From NCBI GenBank assembly GCA_035546335.1, contig DATKDP010000091.1:1-33940 (forward strand): a stretch of 33,940 nt of DNA. Direction: 5' to 3'. Below the pieces are notes generated by a model, which was given only the letters and a program-made list of their open reading frames with translations, had not been told where the DNA came from and made no database searches. The DNA is from DATKDP01 sp035546335 (GTDB lineage: Bacteria > Acidobacteriota > Thermoanaerobaculia > Gp7-AA8). Shown here in pieces: positions 7,131-14,373 of this stretch (within the stretch, counting starts at the first letter, position 1; every line of letters begins with the position of its first letter). Made by a program: the position numbers and the translations under genes.

Positions 7131-9131
7131 TCACGAAGGCTGCATCACCCGCTGGAACATCCCCGGAGTATAGGCTGTGATGTAGCCGGTGAAGGCCGAC
7201 GCAGCGACGGTGAGTGGTGAGGCGAGCCAAAGCTTTCCGGGCCCGGAGCGTCCTTTGTAGTTACGATTGATGGCACTCACGGTGACCTGCTCGGAATCAT
7301 CGGAAACGCCCGGGCCGCAACCAATGCATGCGCCGCAGCCGGGATTGAGCACGACGGCTCCGGCTCTCTCGAACGTATCGAGCAGTCCGTTCTCCCTGCA
7401 GAACGTCTCGACCGCTTGCGATCCGAACTGGATGTAAAACCGAACCCCGTCGGCGACGGTCAGCCCGGCGTCGACCGCCTCTTTCGCCACCTGGTGGTAG
7501 AAGAGAAGATCGTCGATCTTCCCCGCGGTGCAGCTCCCGGCGTAGGCGATGTCGATCTTCACCTCTCCGATCTCGTCGACGAACGCGCCATTGGTCGGAT
7601 CGGAGGGAATGCCGTGGTCGGGATCTCCCGGGTGCGCTACCATCGGGCGGATCCGCGAAAGGTCGATCGTGTGCCTTCCCCCTGCATACTCCGCGTCGGG
7701 ATCGGGGGATACGGCGAGGCTTCTGATCGTTTCCACATCGGCGTTGGGACGCATCCAGGCGATCCAGCGATAGGTCTCGTGGTCGGCTTCGACGATCGCC
7801 GTCCGAGCCGAGCACTCGGTGGCCATGTTGGCCAGCGTCGCCCGCTCGTCCATGGAGAGCGCGGCCAGGCCGGGCCCACCGAATTCCATCACACGATTGA
7901 GCGTCACCTGCGGCCTCGCATACTCGAGAAGAATGTAGAGCATCACGTCCTTCGCCGTGACGTTCTGCTCGAGTCGGCCGGCGAGGTCGAAGCGGATTGA
8001 TTCGGGAACTTCGACCTGGGTGAAGCCGGAATGAACGAGGTTCGCATACTCGGTTGCGCCGACACCCCACGCGAGCGCGTTGTTCACTCCCCCCATGCAG
8101 GTATGGCTGTCGGTCGCCTGAATGAAATCACCCGGATCGATGATCATCTCTCGAGCCACCTCATGACAGATCCCGGGAGAGATGTTGTCGGTCGCCGAGA
8201 AATCACGGCAGCCGGTGTGCTGCTGAAACTCGCGCTGCAGAGCGCGAAGCGTCTCGATCTTGTCCATGAACGCCCGCATCTTCGGAACATCGTCCGCGTA
8301 GATCAGATGGTCCTCGAACACGGCGAACTTCTGCGGATTGCGGATCGTGTAGCCGGGACCGTACTCCTGCTGGAGAAAATGGTGAACCTGCGCCGTGGTG
8401 AACTCGTGCGTGTAGCCACCGTCCACCGAGACGACGACCGCATCGCCGGGCTTCACAAACCTCTCTCTTTCTCCGCTCCCGAGCAGGTGGCGAGCGAGAA
8501 TCTTCTCCGCCATGGTCATCGGACGGCGAGCGGTTTCCGGCATCGGAAGATCGATCGCACCCGCTGCGAGCGCTTTTGCAAAAGGAAACAGACCTCCCTC
8601 GCCAATGATGAGGCGTGTGATCGGATCGTGATCGCGATGGAATTCCTCCAGAGGAATTCCTTCCCCTCGCTGCAGTCGCTTCAGCATCTCGTGATCGCCC
8701 ATCAGCACACCCTGTGCGATGTTGTTCGCCGCGTGAATCGGAGCGAACGAGGCGGCGATGGCGATCCGGATTCCCGCCCACTTCTCCGCCTGAACGGCTG
8801 TCTCGCGCGAACTGCCGACCCCCTTGCGATATCCCGATACGATGACCTCGAAGTTGCCGTCGATCAGCGCATCCTTCTCGAAGAGCCGCTTCCCGTCGAC
8901 CACCAGACCCGCATAGGCATCGCGTGCCAGATCTTCCGGGCGATGGCTGAAGCACACCCAGGCGGGAGTCATCGCGTCGGTGTTCACGTCGTCGAGCAGA
9001 TCTTCGACGCGAAGATCTTCCATCCGGAGGTCGATCTCCCCGCGCAGCTGCCGCCGGATCAGATCGGGCTCTTTGGTGAGAAACAGGACTCGCTTGCCGG
9101 GGGTCAATCGAACGATGTCGGGTGGTCTCAT
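7131..9131 (-). CDS. Single-chain aconitase/isopropylmalate-isomerase family protein, swivel domain first
   Basis: Iron-sulfur hydro-lyase of 666 aa joining the two halves found separately in LeuC/LeuD. The N-terminal 170 residues are the LeuD-like swivel domain (DVNTDAMTP, GSSRE at 106-110, AASFAPIHAANNIAQGVLM). The rest is the LeuC-like catalytic part: TMAEKILARHLLG, the cluster motif region ATDSHTCMGG, AGSCTAGKIDDL and NPGCGACIGCGPG. Three cysteine sites for the 4Fe-4S cluster are present. Domain order is reversed compared with AcnA and lacks the N-terminal HEAT domain of AcnB. AGGAAG lies 8 nt before the ATG. Substrate could be citrate, isopropylmalate, homocitrate or a related hydroxyacid; no leucine or TCA-cycle neighbour helps decide. 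Confidence 0.9.
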   Translation of the reverse strand: MRPPDIVRLTPGKRVLFLTKEPDLIRRQLRGEIDLRMEDLRVEDLLDDVNTDAMTPAWVCFSHRPEDLARDAYAGLVVDGKRLFEKDALIDGNFEVIVSGYRKGVGSSRETAVQAEKWAGIRIAIAASFAPIHAANNIAQGVLMGDHEMLKRLQRGEGIPLEEFHRDHDPITRLIIGEGGLFPFAKALAAGAIDLPMPETARRPMTMAEKILARHLLGSGERERFVKPGDAVVVSVDGGYTHEFTTAQVHHFLQQEYGPGYTIRNPQKFAVFEDHLIYADDVPKMRAFMDKIETLRALQREFQQHTGCRDFSATDNISPGICHEVAREMIIDPGDFIQATDSHTCMGGVNNALAWGVGATEYANLVHSGFTQVEVPESIRFDLAGRLEQNVTAKDVMLYILLEYARPQVTLNRVMEFGGPGLAALSMDERATLANMATECSARTAIVEADHETYRWIAWMRPNADVETIRSLAVSPDPDAEYAGGRHTIDLSRIRPMVAHPGDPDHGIPSDPTNGAFVDEIGEVKIDIAYAGSCTAGKIDDLLFYHQVAKEAVDAGLTVADGVRFYIQFGSQAVETFCRENGLLDTFERAGAVVLNPGCGACIGCGPGVSDDSEQVTVSAINRNYKGRSGPGKLWLASPLTVAASAFTGYITAYTPGMFQRVMQPS

Positions 9132-9179
9132 CTGTTTTCTTCCTAAGCGAACGGAGTCAGCGATTCATTCCGCAGCGCG

Positions 9180-9185
9180 AGTATA
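9180..9185 (-). promoter_or_regulatory. -10-like element for the aconitase-family gene
   Basis: TATACT on the minus strand, 48 bp before the ATG at 9131, in the 214-bp gap between divergent genes. No convincing -35 is seen. Confidence 0.35.
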
Positions 9186-9305
9186 TCGCCAGGCATCCCC
9201 ACGCGATCGATGAGACGAAGAACCGGGCTCGGGCTCTCGTCGCCCGCGGCTGAGAGGTGCAATCTGAAAGTTCGACGATGTGCCCGAGGACTCCGCCGAA
9301 TTGCT

Positions 9306-9311
9306 TATACT
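9306..9311 (+). promoter_or_regulatory. -10-like element for the FHA-GAF-PP2C gene
   Basis: TATACT 34 bp before the ATG at 9346, followed by the ribosome site GGAGA (9333-9337). With the minus-strand TATACT at 9180-9185 it makes this gap a divergent promoter region. The -35 is weak. Confidence 0.4.
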
Positions 9312-9345
9312 GCTCGCATGAGAGTCCGAATCGGAGACACATCGA

Positions 9346-11004
9346 ATGGAAGAGCAATCCCGGCAGGCTGAGCTGATGCTGTACCAACCGAGCATGGCGC
9401 CCGTGCGCATTCCGCTCGCGACGGAGGTCGTCTCTCTGGGGCGCGCAGTCGACTGCACGATTCCGATCAAAGACCGGTTTCTCTCCCGCCGCCATGCCGA
9501 GATCATCTTTCGGCACGGAGATTATTTTCTCCGCGACTGCAACAGCGCCAACGGGACGTTGATCAACGGCGTGCGGCTCGAGAACGAGAGAAAGCTGGAG
9601 CCTGGAGATCACATCACCCTCGGCGACACAGAGATCGTATTCGACTCGAAAACCGGCCAGGTCAAACAGGCGAGTGTCGATTCGATCTCGGTGGATGACT
9701 CCATCCTCTCGAGCAACCTCTCGATTCCGGTACACCGCGTGGTCGAAGAGGATCTGGCAAAGGATCGCCACCCCGAGCGGCTCCAGATTCTCAATGCCCT
9801 CGCCATGGAACTGCTCGAGGACCGGCCGCTGAACGAGCTGTTCGATTTCATCCTCGATCGCGTGATGAAGCTGCTGAAACCCTCACGCGCGGCGCTCGCG
9901 CTTCTGAACGAGGACAAGAAATCGTTCACCAACGTGAAGCTCCGCCGCACCGACGAGAGCGACACTTCGGGACTCACCATCAGCCGGACACTTCTCAATG
10001 AAGTCGTCGAGGGAAAGAAGGTTCTCTCCTACGTCGACATGAACGAGAACGAAAAGATCAGCCAGGCGCTCTCGATCATCGGACAGAGCATCCGCTCGGT
10101 GCTCTGCGCCCCGCTGATCGTCGGCGACTCCGTCCTCGGCGTGCTCTACGTCGACTATCTGGTGACCAAGTCGCGAATCTCCGAGGAAGAGGTCCGGCTC
10201 GTGGCCCAGGTCGCCCGATTCGCGGCGATCAAGCTGGAGACGACCCGCCTGCGCGAAGAGTCGTATGCCAAACAGAAGATGGACGAGGAGCTGCGAACCG
10301 CATACGTCATTCAGAGCCGGCTTCTTCCGAGTGCGCCTCCCGAAGTCGAGGGCTTCTATTTCGCCGGATTGAATCGCCCCTGCAGAACGGTCAGCGGCGA
10401 CTACTTCGATTTCGTCGCCCGTCCCGACGGGCGAGTCTATTTCGTCATCGCCGACGTCAGCGGAAAGGGGATCACGGCCGCGCTGGTAATGGCCAGCCTG
10501 GCGACCGCCTTCAACATCTTCACCCGTGACGACCCCGATCCAGCCGCGCTGGTCCGCGAGCTGAATCAGACGCTCGCGCCCAAAACCGCGCCGACCAAGT
10601 TCGTCACCCTTTTCGCGGCAGTCCTCGATCCCACCACCGGTACGATCGAGTTCACGAACGCAGGGCACTGCCCTCCCCTGATCGTCAGAAAAGACAGCGT
10701 CGAGCAGCTGCGCGACACCGACATGGTCATCGGGCTCTTCCCGCCAGCCGTCTACAGGACACAGCGAGTCACCCTCGAGCCGGGCGACGCGCTGATCACC
10801 TTCACCGACGGAATCATCGAGGCGGAGAACAGCGACGAGATCGAAATGGGAAGCGATCCGATCACCGAGATCGTCCGGCCGTTCCATGGCGTGCCGGCGG
10901 AAGCAGCCGTCAGGGCGATCGAGGCTGCGGTTCTCGAATACATGGGCAATGCCGCCGCCGGCGATGACATCACGATTCTGGGATTGAGTCGCCACGCAGG
11001 CTAG
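9346..11004 (+). CDS. FHA-GAF-PP2C (SpoIIE/RsbU-type) serine phosphatase
   Basis: Cytoplasmic regulator of 552 aa with three domains. The FHA domain (about 25-100) shows LGR, SRRH (47-50) and NSANGT (66-71), the phosphothreonine-reading residues. A GAF domain follows (about 150-305, ending in IKLETTRL), then a short helical linker, then a PP2C/SpoIIE phosphatase domain (about 340-550) with SGDYFDF, IADVSGKG, TNAGHCPP and FTDGIIEAEN. The metal-binding aspartates look intact. GGAGA lies 8 nt before the ATG. RsbU-type phosphatases commonly dephosphorylate anti-anti-sigma factors; an FHA front end implies recruitment to a Thr-phosphorylated partner, that is, a Hanks-type kinase input. No STAS or RsbW gene is nearby. 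The response-regulator gene follows after 79 bp. Confidence 0.95.
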   Translation: MEEQSRQAELMLYQPSMAPVRIPLATEVVSLGRAVDCTIPIKDRFLSRRHAEIIFRHGDYFLRDCNSANGTLINGVRLENERKLEPGDHITLGDTEIVFDSKTGQVKQASVDSISVDDSILSSNLSIPVHRVVEEDLAKDRHPERLQILNALAMELLEDRPLNELFDFILDRVMKLLKPSRAALALLNEDKKSFTNVKLRRTDESDTSGLTISRTLLNEVVEGKKVLSYVDMNENEKISQALSIIGQSIRSVLCAPLIVGDSVLGVLYVDYLVTKSRISEEEVRLVAQVARFAAIKLETTRLREESYAKQKMDEELRTAYVIQSRLLPSAPPEVEGFYFAGLNRPCRTVSGDYFDFVARPDGRVYFVIADVSGKGITAALVMASLATAFNIFTRDDPDPAALVRELNQTLAPKTAPTKFVTLFAAVLDPTTGTIEFTNAGHCPPLIVRKDSVEQLRDTDMVIGLFPPAVYRTQRVTLEPGDALITFTDGIIEAENSDEIEMGSDPITEIVRPFHGVPAEAAVRAIEAAVLEYMGNAAAGDDITILGLSRHAG

Positions 11005-11040
11005 TCCGCATTGATTTTTCCCCTCGACCCTATCATAAGT

Positions 11041-11046
11041 TATACT
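11041..11046 (+). promoter_or_regulatory. -10-like element before the response regulator
   Basis: TATACT within an AT-rich patch (TATCATAAGTTATACT, 11031-11046) between the phosphatase stop and the response-regulator start. It suggests that the regulator can be transcribed separately. Confidence 0.35.
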
Positions 11047-11083
11047 CTCGATCCTCGCGCCGCAGCGGGTGATGACTCTCATC

Positions 11084-11467
11084 ATGGACTCTCGAAGTGT
11101 CCTCATCGTCGACGACGATCCGGTTCACCGGACGATCGTTTTTCACATGCTGCGAGCAGCCGGCTACTCCCCCGAATCGGTCGAGGACGGAGTCGACGCG
11201 CTCGAAGCCTTGAAGTGGAAGGACTATCTCGTCATCATCCTCGATTTGATGATGGACGTCGTCGGCGGCGACCGCCTCCTCGATCACCTCGAGCAGACCC
11301 GTCCCGGGCTGATGAATCGGATCATCGTGCTCACCGGAATTCCGAACGCGCGCGAGCGCCTCGCCGGCCGGCCGGTATTCGATGTGCTCGAGAAGCCCTT
11401 CAAACAGCAGACTCTCCTCGAAGCCGTCGCCCGCTGCGCGGAAGCGAATCAAGGGGGTGGAGGGTAG
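11084..11467 (+). CDS. Single-domain response regulator (receiver only)
   Basis: CheY-like receiver of 127 aa with no output domain. From the ATG at 11084 the acidic pocket is DDD (10-12), the phosphoacceptor is Asp54 in IILDLMMD, and the switch Thr (VLTGI) and conserved Lys (EKPFK) follow. The orthodox set of residues implies a phosphorylatable protein. In-frame GTG (11069) and ATG (11072) are also possible starts; 11084 fits the usual receiver N-terminus best. It follows the FHA-GAF-PP2C phosphatase and could feed into the same pathway. The only histidine kinase in the window is at 29-31 kb and has no receiver or regulator beside it, so pairing is possible but unproven. The C-terminus ends in a short Gly tail. 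Confidence 0.92.
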   Translation: MDSRSVLIVDDDPVHRTIVFHMLRAAGYSPESVEDGVDALEALKWKDYLVIILDLMMDVVGGDRLLDHLEQTRPGLMNRIIVLTGIPNARERLAGRPVFDVLEKPFKQQTLLEAVARCAEANQGGGG

Positions 11468-11644
11468 AGTGCGGCAGGAGACGAGGAGCTTACGAGATGG
11501 GGAAGCGGCGCTGCATCCATAGCCAATACCCACCTCCAGGTAACGTACAATTGAAGTCGACCGGCGCGTGCGCCTCACAGGACCCGCCGGCTCGCATCAG
11601 GCCGTGCTCCAACATCGTTCAGATCGAAGTCCGTGACCCCGGCC

Positions 11645-11670
11645 GGCCGGCGAATCGATGATCGCCGGCC
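11645..11670. terminator. Strong hairpin between convergent genes
   Basis: GGCCGGCGA and TCGCCGGCC form a perfect 9-bp GC-rich stem around the loop ATCGATGA. It lies between the response regulator and the convergent repeat-protein gene and could stop transcription from either side. There is no clear T-tract. The rest of the 229-bp gap (11468-11696) shows nothing else. Confidence 0.5.
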
Positions 11671-11696
11671 TTCGATCCTTCTCCCGACTCCTTCGC

Positions 11697-12761
11697 TTAC
11701 TGGCTCCTCCGCTCGACTCGGATCGAGCTCCCCGTGCCGATGATCGCGAGGCGTCCGGTTGCTTCACCCGGTGCGCGTACTTCGCCGCCGCTGAACACTC
11801 GTCGCAGGATCCGGCGAAAAGCGCTCGGTTGTTCCGTCGGGGCATTCGCGATGCGAGCCGCACCTGATTGCGCGGAGATGGCTTGATCGACGACGCCGCC
11901 GGAGAGATCAGTGCGCGGACCGCTGATCGGAGCCAGAGTCGCCACCGACCCGTTCGGTCCCGTGACCGCTCGACTCGATACCGGACCCGCCACCCCGGGA
12001 GCCGTGATCGTTCCTGCCACGCCGGAAGCGATCTGCACCGCCCCCAACGCGTCAGCCGGCTGACGGTCGGTGATCACGGACGTTCCGCTGATCGAAGCCG
12101 CTGAGGGAGGTCCCGCAACTCCGGGTGCCAACCGAGCTCCGGCAATTCCCGTAGCGCCGGCGGTCGTCGCCACTCCCGCTGCCGCCGCCCCGTTGCGCAC
12201 GCCGTTGCTCACGCTCGACGCCACCGTCGATGCCGGTCCGGCGACCCCGGGACTGGTCGTGCCGGCGACTCCACTGCCGAGAGGGCTACCACTCGCCACG
12301 ACCGCCGGTCCAGCAACGCCCAGAGATGTGATCGTGCCGGCGATGACGCCACCCGCTCCCGCGGCCGTCGCAGGCAACGTGATGTTCTGCGCCACGTCCG
12401 ATCCCTCGGGCACCGCGGCCTCAGGGACGAGCAGCAGAGTACCAGCCGCATCGACGGTCACGAGTCGTGTCGCTTCACCGGCTGCGACCTCCGTTGCCGT
12501 CGTCGTGTATCCAGGTGCCGGACCGAGCGGCCCGAGGAACATCGTCTTCGGCCGGTTGTGCCCGACGACCGGAGAAAGTGTTCCGCTGCGCGCCGTCCCG
12601 GTCTCGGCCGGCGCCACGCTCGTCGGCGACGGTGAGATCGCGCGAGCGCGTGATGCTCCCGGATTCTGCGTGGCGCTCACGCAACCGATCCACAACAGGC
12701 CGGCGAGTGCTGTCGATCCGAGCACGGCGCCGGCTTTGGTTGTTCTGTCTCTGTTTCTCAT
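11697..12761 (-). CDS. Exported low-complexity protein with elastin-like GVAGP repeats
   Basis: Protein of 354 aa that I cannot assign to a family. The start at 12761 has GGAGG 6 nt upstream, and a basic N-terminus plus hydrophobic stretch (LGSTALAGLLWIGC) gives a signal peptide, possibly of lipoprotein type with Cys27, although the residue three before the Cys is Trp. Residues 140-280 are Gly/Ala/Val/Ser/Thr/Pro-rich with GVAGP four times (148, 172, 214, 256) and GVAGT twice, often as PGVAGP. The C-terminus (311-354) is different: a basic segment FRRILRRVFSGG and then a short beta-like end. There is only one Cys and few aromatic residues. It may be a cell-envelope spacer or surface protein. 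It is divergent from the BON lipoprotein across a 355-bp gap. Confidence 0.75.
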   Translation of the reverse strand: MRNRDRTTKAGAVLGSTALAGLLWIGCVSATQNPGASRARAISPSPTSVAPAETGTARSGTLSPVVGHNRPKTMFLGPLGPAPGYTTTATEVAAGEATRLVTVDAAGTLLLVPEAAVPEGSDVAQNITLPATAAGAGGVIAGTITSLGVAGPAVVASGSPLGSGVAGTTSPGVAGPASTVASSVSNGVRNGAAAAGVATTAGATGIAGARLAPGVAGPPSAASISGTSVITDRQPADALGAVQIASGVAGTITAPGVAGPVSSRAVTGPNGSVATLAPISGPRTDLSGGVVDQAISAQSGAARIANAPTEQPSAFRRILRRVFSGGEVRAPGEATGRLAIIGTGSSIRVERRSQ

Positions 12762-12819
12762 TGAGGCCTCCATGTGCAAGAGAGCGGCGAGGTTCGCACG
12801 CGCCCGCACAACAGTTATT

Positions 12820-12832
12820 GTTAGCAACTAAC
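12820..12832. promoter_or_regulatory. Inverted repeat in AT-rich divergent promoter region
   Basis: GTTAG-CAA-CTAAC lies in the AT-richest patch of the 355-bp gap 12762-13116 (neighbouring text includes CAGTTATTG and AATATGAGTTATTTACATG). It is about 60 bp upstream of the repeat-protein start and 285 bp from the BON gene, so it most likely controls the former. It could be an operator or part of the promoter. No gene is supported in this gap. Confidence 0.35.
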
Positions 12833-13116
12833 ATGCCGTCAGGCCCGAATATAACTGGCGCAATATGAGTTATTTACATGAGGCAAAAGGTTCCGGCGGC
12901 TGCCATCCGCCAAGAGGAACTGAGGGGTACGCTCGTCCCATGTCTCGTCCGGATGAGTCAGGTACGAGCCTTGCTGTCCGCATATAGTCGATCGAGACTG
13001 ACCTCGCGCTCGCCAGCTCGAGCTCGGAAATGGCGCGACGCGGCCGGTGATGGGAAGAGGACACCGCTATCCTCCCGTCACCATTGACCCTGCAGTCCTG
13101 CCAGAGGGGAGACGCG

Positions 13117-13422
13117 ATGAAACGAAGTGCCCTGGTTTGCCTCGCGATGACCATTCTTCTGCTCGCCGCCTGCACCTCACTCAATCAGATCACGCCTGCG
13201 GAGTTGGACGATGCGGCGGTGGAGGCGGACGTGCGCGCCCGGATCGCGCAGGATGTTCCCAGCAAGACGTTCGAGGTCGGCGTGAAGGTGGAGAGCGGCG
13301 TGGTAACACTGACCGGGCACGCCGGGAGCGAGATGCAACGCCGCCAGATCGCGGATGCCGCCAGCAAGGTACCGGGCGTCCAGAGCGTGATCAACAACAT
13401 TCACGTGATGCCTGGCGAGTGA
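13117..13422 (+). CDS. BON-domain lipoprotein
   Basis: Lipoprotein of 101 aa. The start is set at 13117 (GAGGGGAG upstream), giving MKRSALVCLAMTILLLAAC with a good lipobox LAAC and acceptor Cys19. A single BON domain covers about 33-98: VRARIAQD, FEVGVKVESGVVTLTGHAG, then VPGVQSVINNIHV. BON domains bind membrane phospholipid and are common in OsmY and in secretin- or channel-associated proteins. One domain on a lipid anchor points to envelope maintenance under stress. The Asp usually found after the lipid Cys for inner-membrane retention is absent (Thr at +2), so outer-membrane sorting is likely by E. coli rules. It stands alone. Confidence 0.9.
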   Translation: MKRSALVCLAMTILLLAACTSLNQITPAELDDAAVEADVRARIAQDVPSKTFEVGVKVESGVVTLTGHAGSEMQRRQIADAASKVPGVQSVINNIHVMPGE

Positions 13423-13428
13423 TCCGGG

Positions 13429-13510
13429 CGGGGGTCGGCATCCTCGCACGATCGCGATGCGTCCTCGCCATCGCTGGCGGGCTTGGTCAGATCTTCCCGA
13501 CGCGCGAGGG
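13429..13510 (+). repeat. Dispersed palindromic repeat (family 1), copy C
   Basis: GGGGGTCGGCATCCTCGC, then CGTCCTCGCCATCGCTGGCG, GGCTTGGTCAGATCTTCCCGACGCGCGAGGGG. It begins a few bases after the BON gene stop and runs directly into the 18-bp tandem repeat. Confidence 0.75.
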
Positions 13511-13517
13511 GCGGCGG

Positions 13518-13590
13518 GACGCCCGACCCCCCTTGCGACGCCCAACCCCCTTCGGACGCCCAACCCCCTTCGGACGCCCAACCCCCTTGG
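13518..13590 (+). repeat. 18-bp tandem repeat
   Basis: Units starting at about 13518 (divergent), 13537, 13555 and 13573 read GACGCCCAACCCCCTTCG, with two exact units in the middle and imperfect ones outside. The array lies between the BON gene and the 3' end of the SGNH hydrolase gene. It is pure direct repetition without spacers, so it is not CRISPR. Confidence 0.85.
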
Positions 13591-13599
13591 ACGCCCGCT

Positions 13600-14358
13600 T
13601 CAAATGCCTTCCGCGATGCGGCGGCCGATGATCGCGTACCCTTCCTTCCCGGGATGAAACCGATCGAGGCTCAACAGGTCGCGGTGCGAGAAAAGGTCAG
13701 CGGTCTGTACGATCTCGATGTTCGCATCCTCGCGAAACCGGTCGATCAGGCGCGCGTTCCAGTCGCGCACCAGGGACGTCACTCTCGCTCCGTCCGACAG
13801 AGACCGGAAGGGATTGTAGAGCCCCAGCAGGAAGATCCTGACCGACGGATTGGCCTCGCGAATCGACGCGATCACGCGATCGATGCGATCGAGCACATCA
13901 TCCATCACCGCACCAGGATCGGCGGGAGCGACCGACCGCCCTTCCATGTCTCCGAACAGATCGTTCCCGCCGACGGAGACGATCACGATGTCCGACACCT
14001 CGATCAGCCGCCGGACATTGCTGCTCTCGAGCTGACGGAGAAGGTCGACCGTCCGCGCTCCGTTGATGGCGAGGTTCACCGGAGTCCGATGCTTCACGCC
14101 GCGCCGCGCGAGCTCGGCAGCGACGGCCCCGCCGATGCCCATTCCCGTTTCATCACCAGTCCCCCGCGCCAGGGAGTCGCCGAGGATCAGGAGACGCAGC
14201 TCCTGCGACGGAACGGGCGCGTTACGCCGGGCTGGTTCCCGGTCATGAACCGCGACTCCCGCACCGCCGGCGGCGACCATGTAGAATCCCCAGGCGAACG
14301 TGCCCCCCGCGAGCAGGGCGAGTGTCAGCGGAATCCGCCAGAAGAGAAGTCGTTTCAT
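13600..14358 (-). CDS. SGNH/GDSL-family hydrolase, membrane-anchored or exported
   Basis: Serine esterase of the SGNH fold, 252 aa from the ATG at 14358. An N-terminal hydrophobic segment (IPLTLALLAGGTFAWGFYMV, 9-28) acts as signal peptide or anchor. The four SGNH blocks are visible: LGDSLARG (Ser62), the Gly block around AINGART, SVGGND, and the Asp/His block LDRFHPGKEGY. The protein probably deacylates or deacetylates an envelope lipid, peptide or polysaccharide; substrate is unknown. No ribosome site lies before 14358; an in-frame ATG at 14397 has GGAGGGG at about 10 nt and would overlap the start of the divergent ABC gene. The start codons of the two divergent genes are only 15 bp apart if 14358 is right. 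Confidence 0.88.
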   Translation of the reverse strand: MKRLLFWRIPLTLALLAGGTFAWGFYMVAAGGAGVAVHDREPARRNAPVPSQELRLLILGDSLARGTGDETGMGIGGAVAAELARRGVKHRTPVNLAINGARTVDLLRQLESSNVRRLIEVSDIVIVSVGGNDLFGDMEGRSVAPADPGAVMDDVLDRIDRVIASIREANPSVRIFLLGLYNPFRSLSDGARVTSLVRDWNARLIDRFREDANIEIVQTADLFSHRDLLSLDRFHPGKEGYAIIGRRIAEGI

Positions 14359-14373
14359 CGGAGGAGATCTTAA

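Noticed and set aside
12870..13184. 104-codon minus frame in the gap before the BON gene
   Set aside because: It overlaps the BON gene start, has no ribosome site or domain, and lies in a promoter region.
13518..13590. Possible CRISPR array
   Set aside because: Units are directly adjacent, with no spacers and no cas genes; it is a simple tandem repeat.
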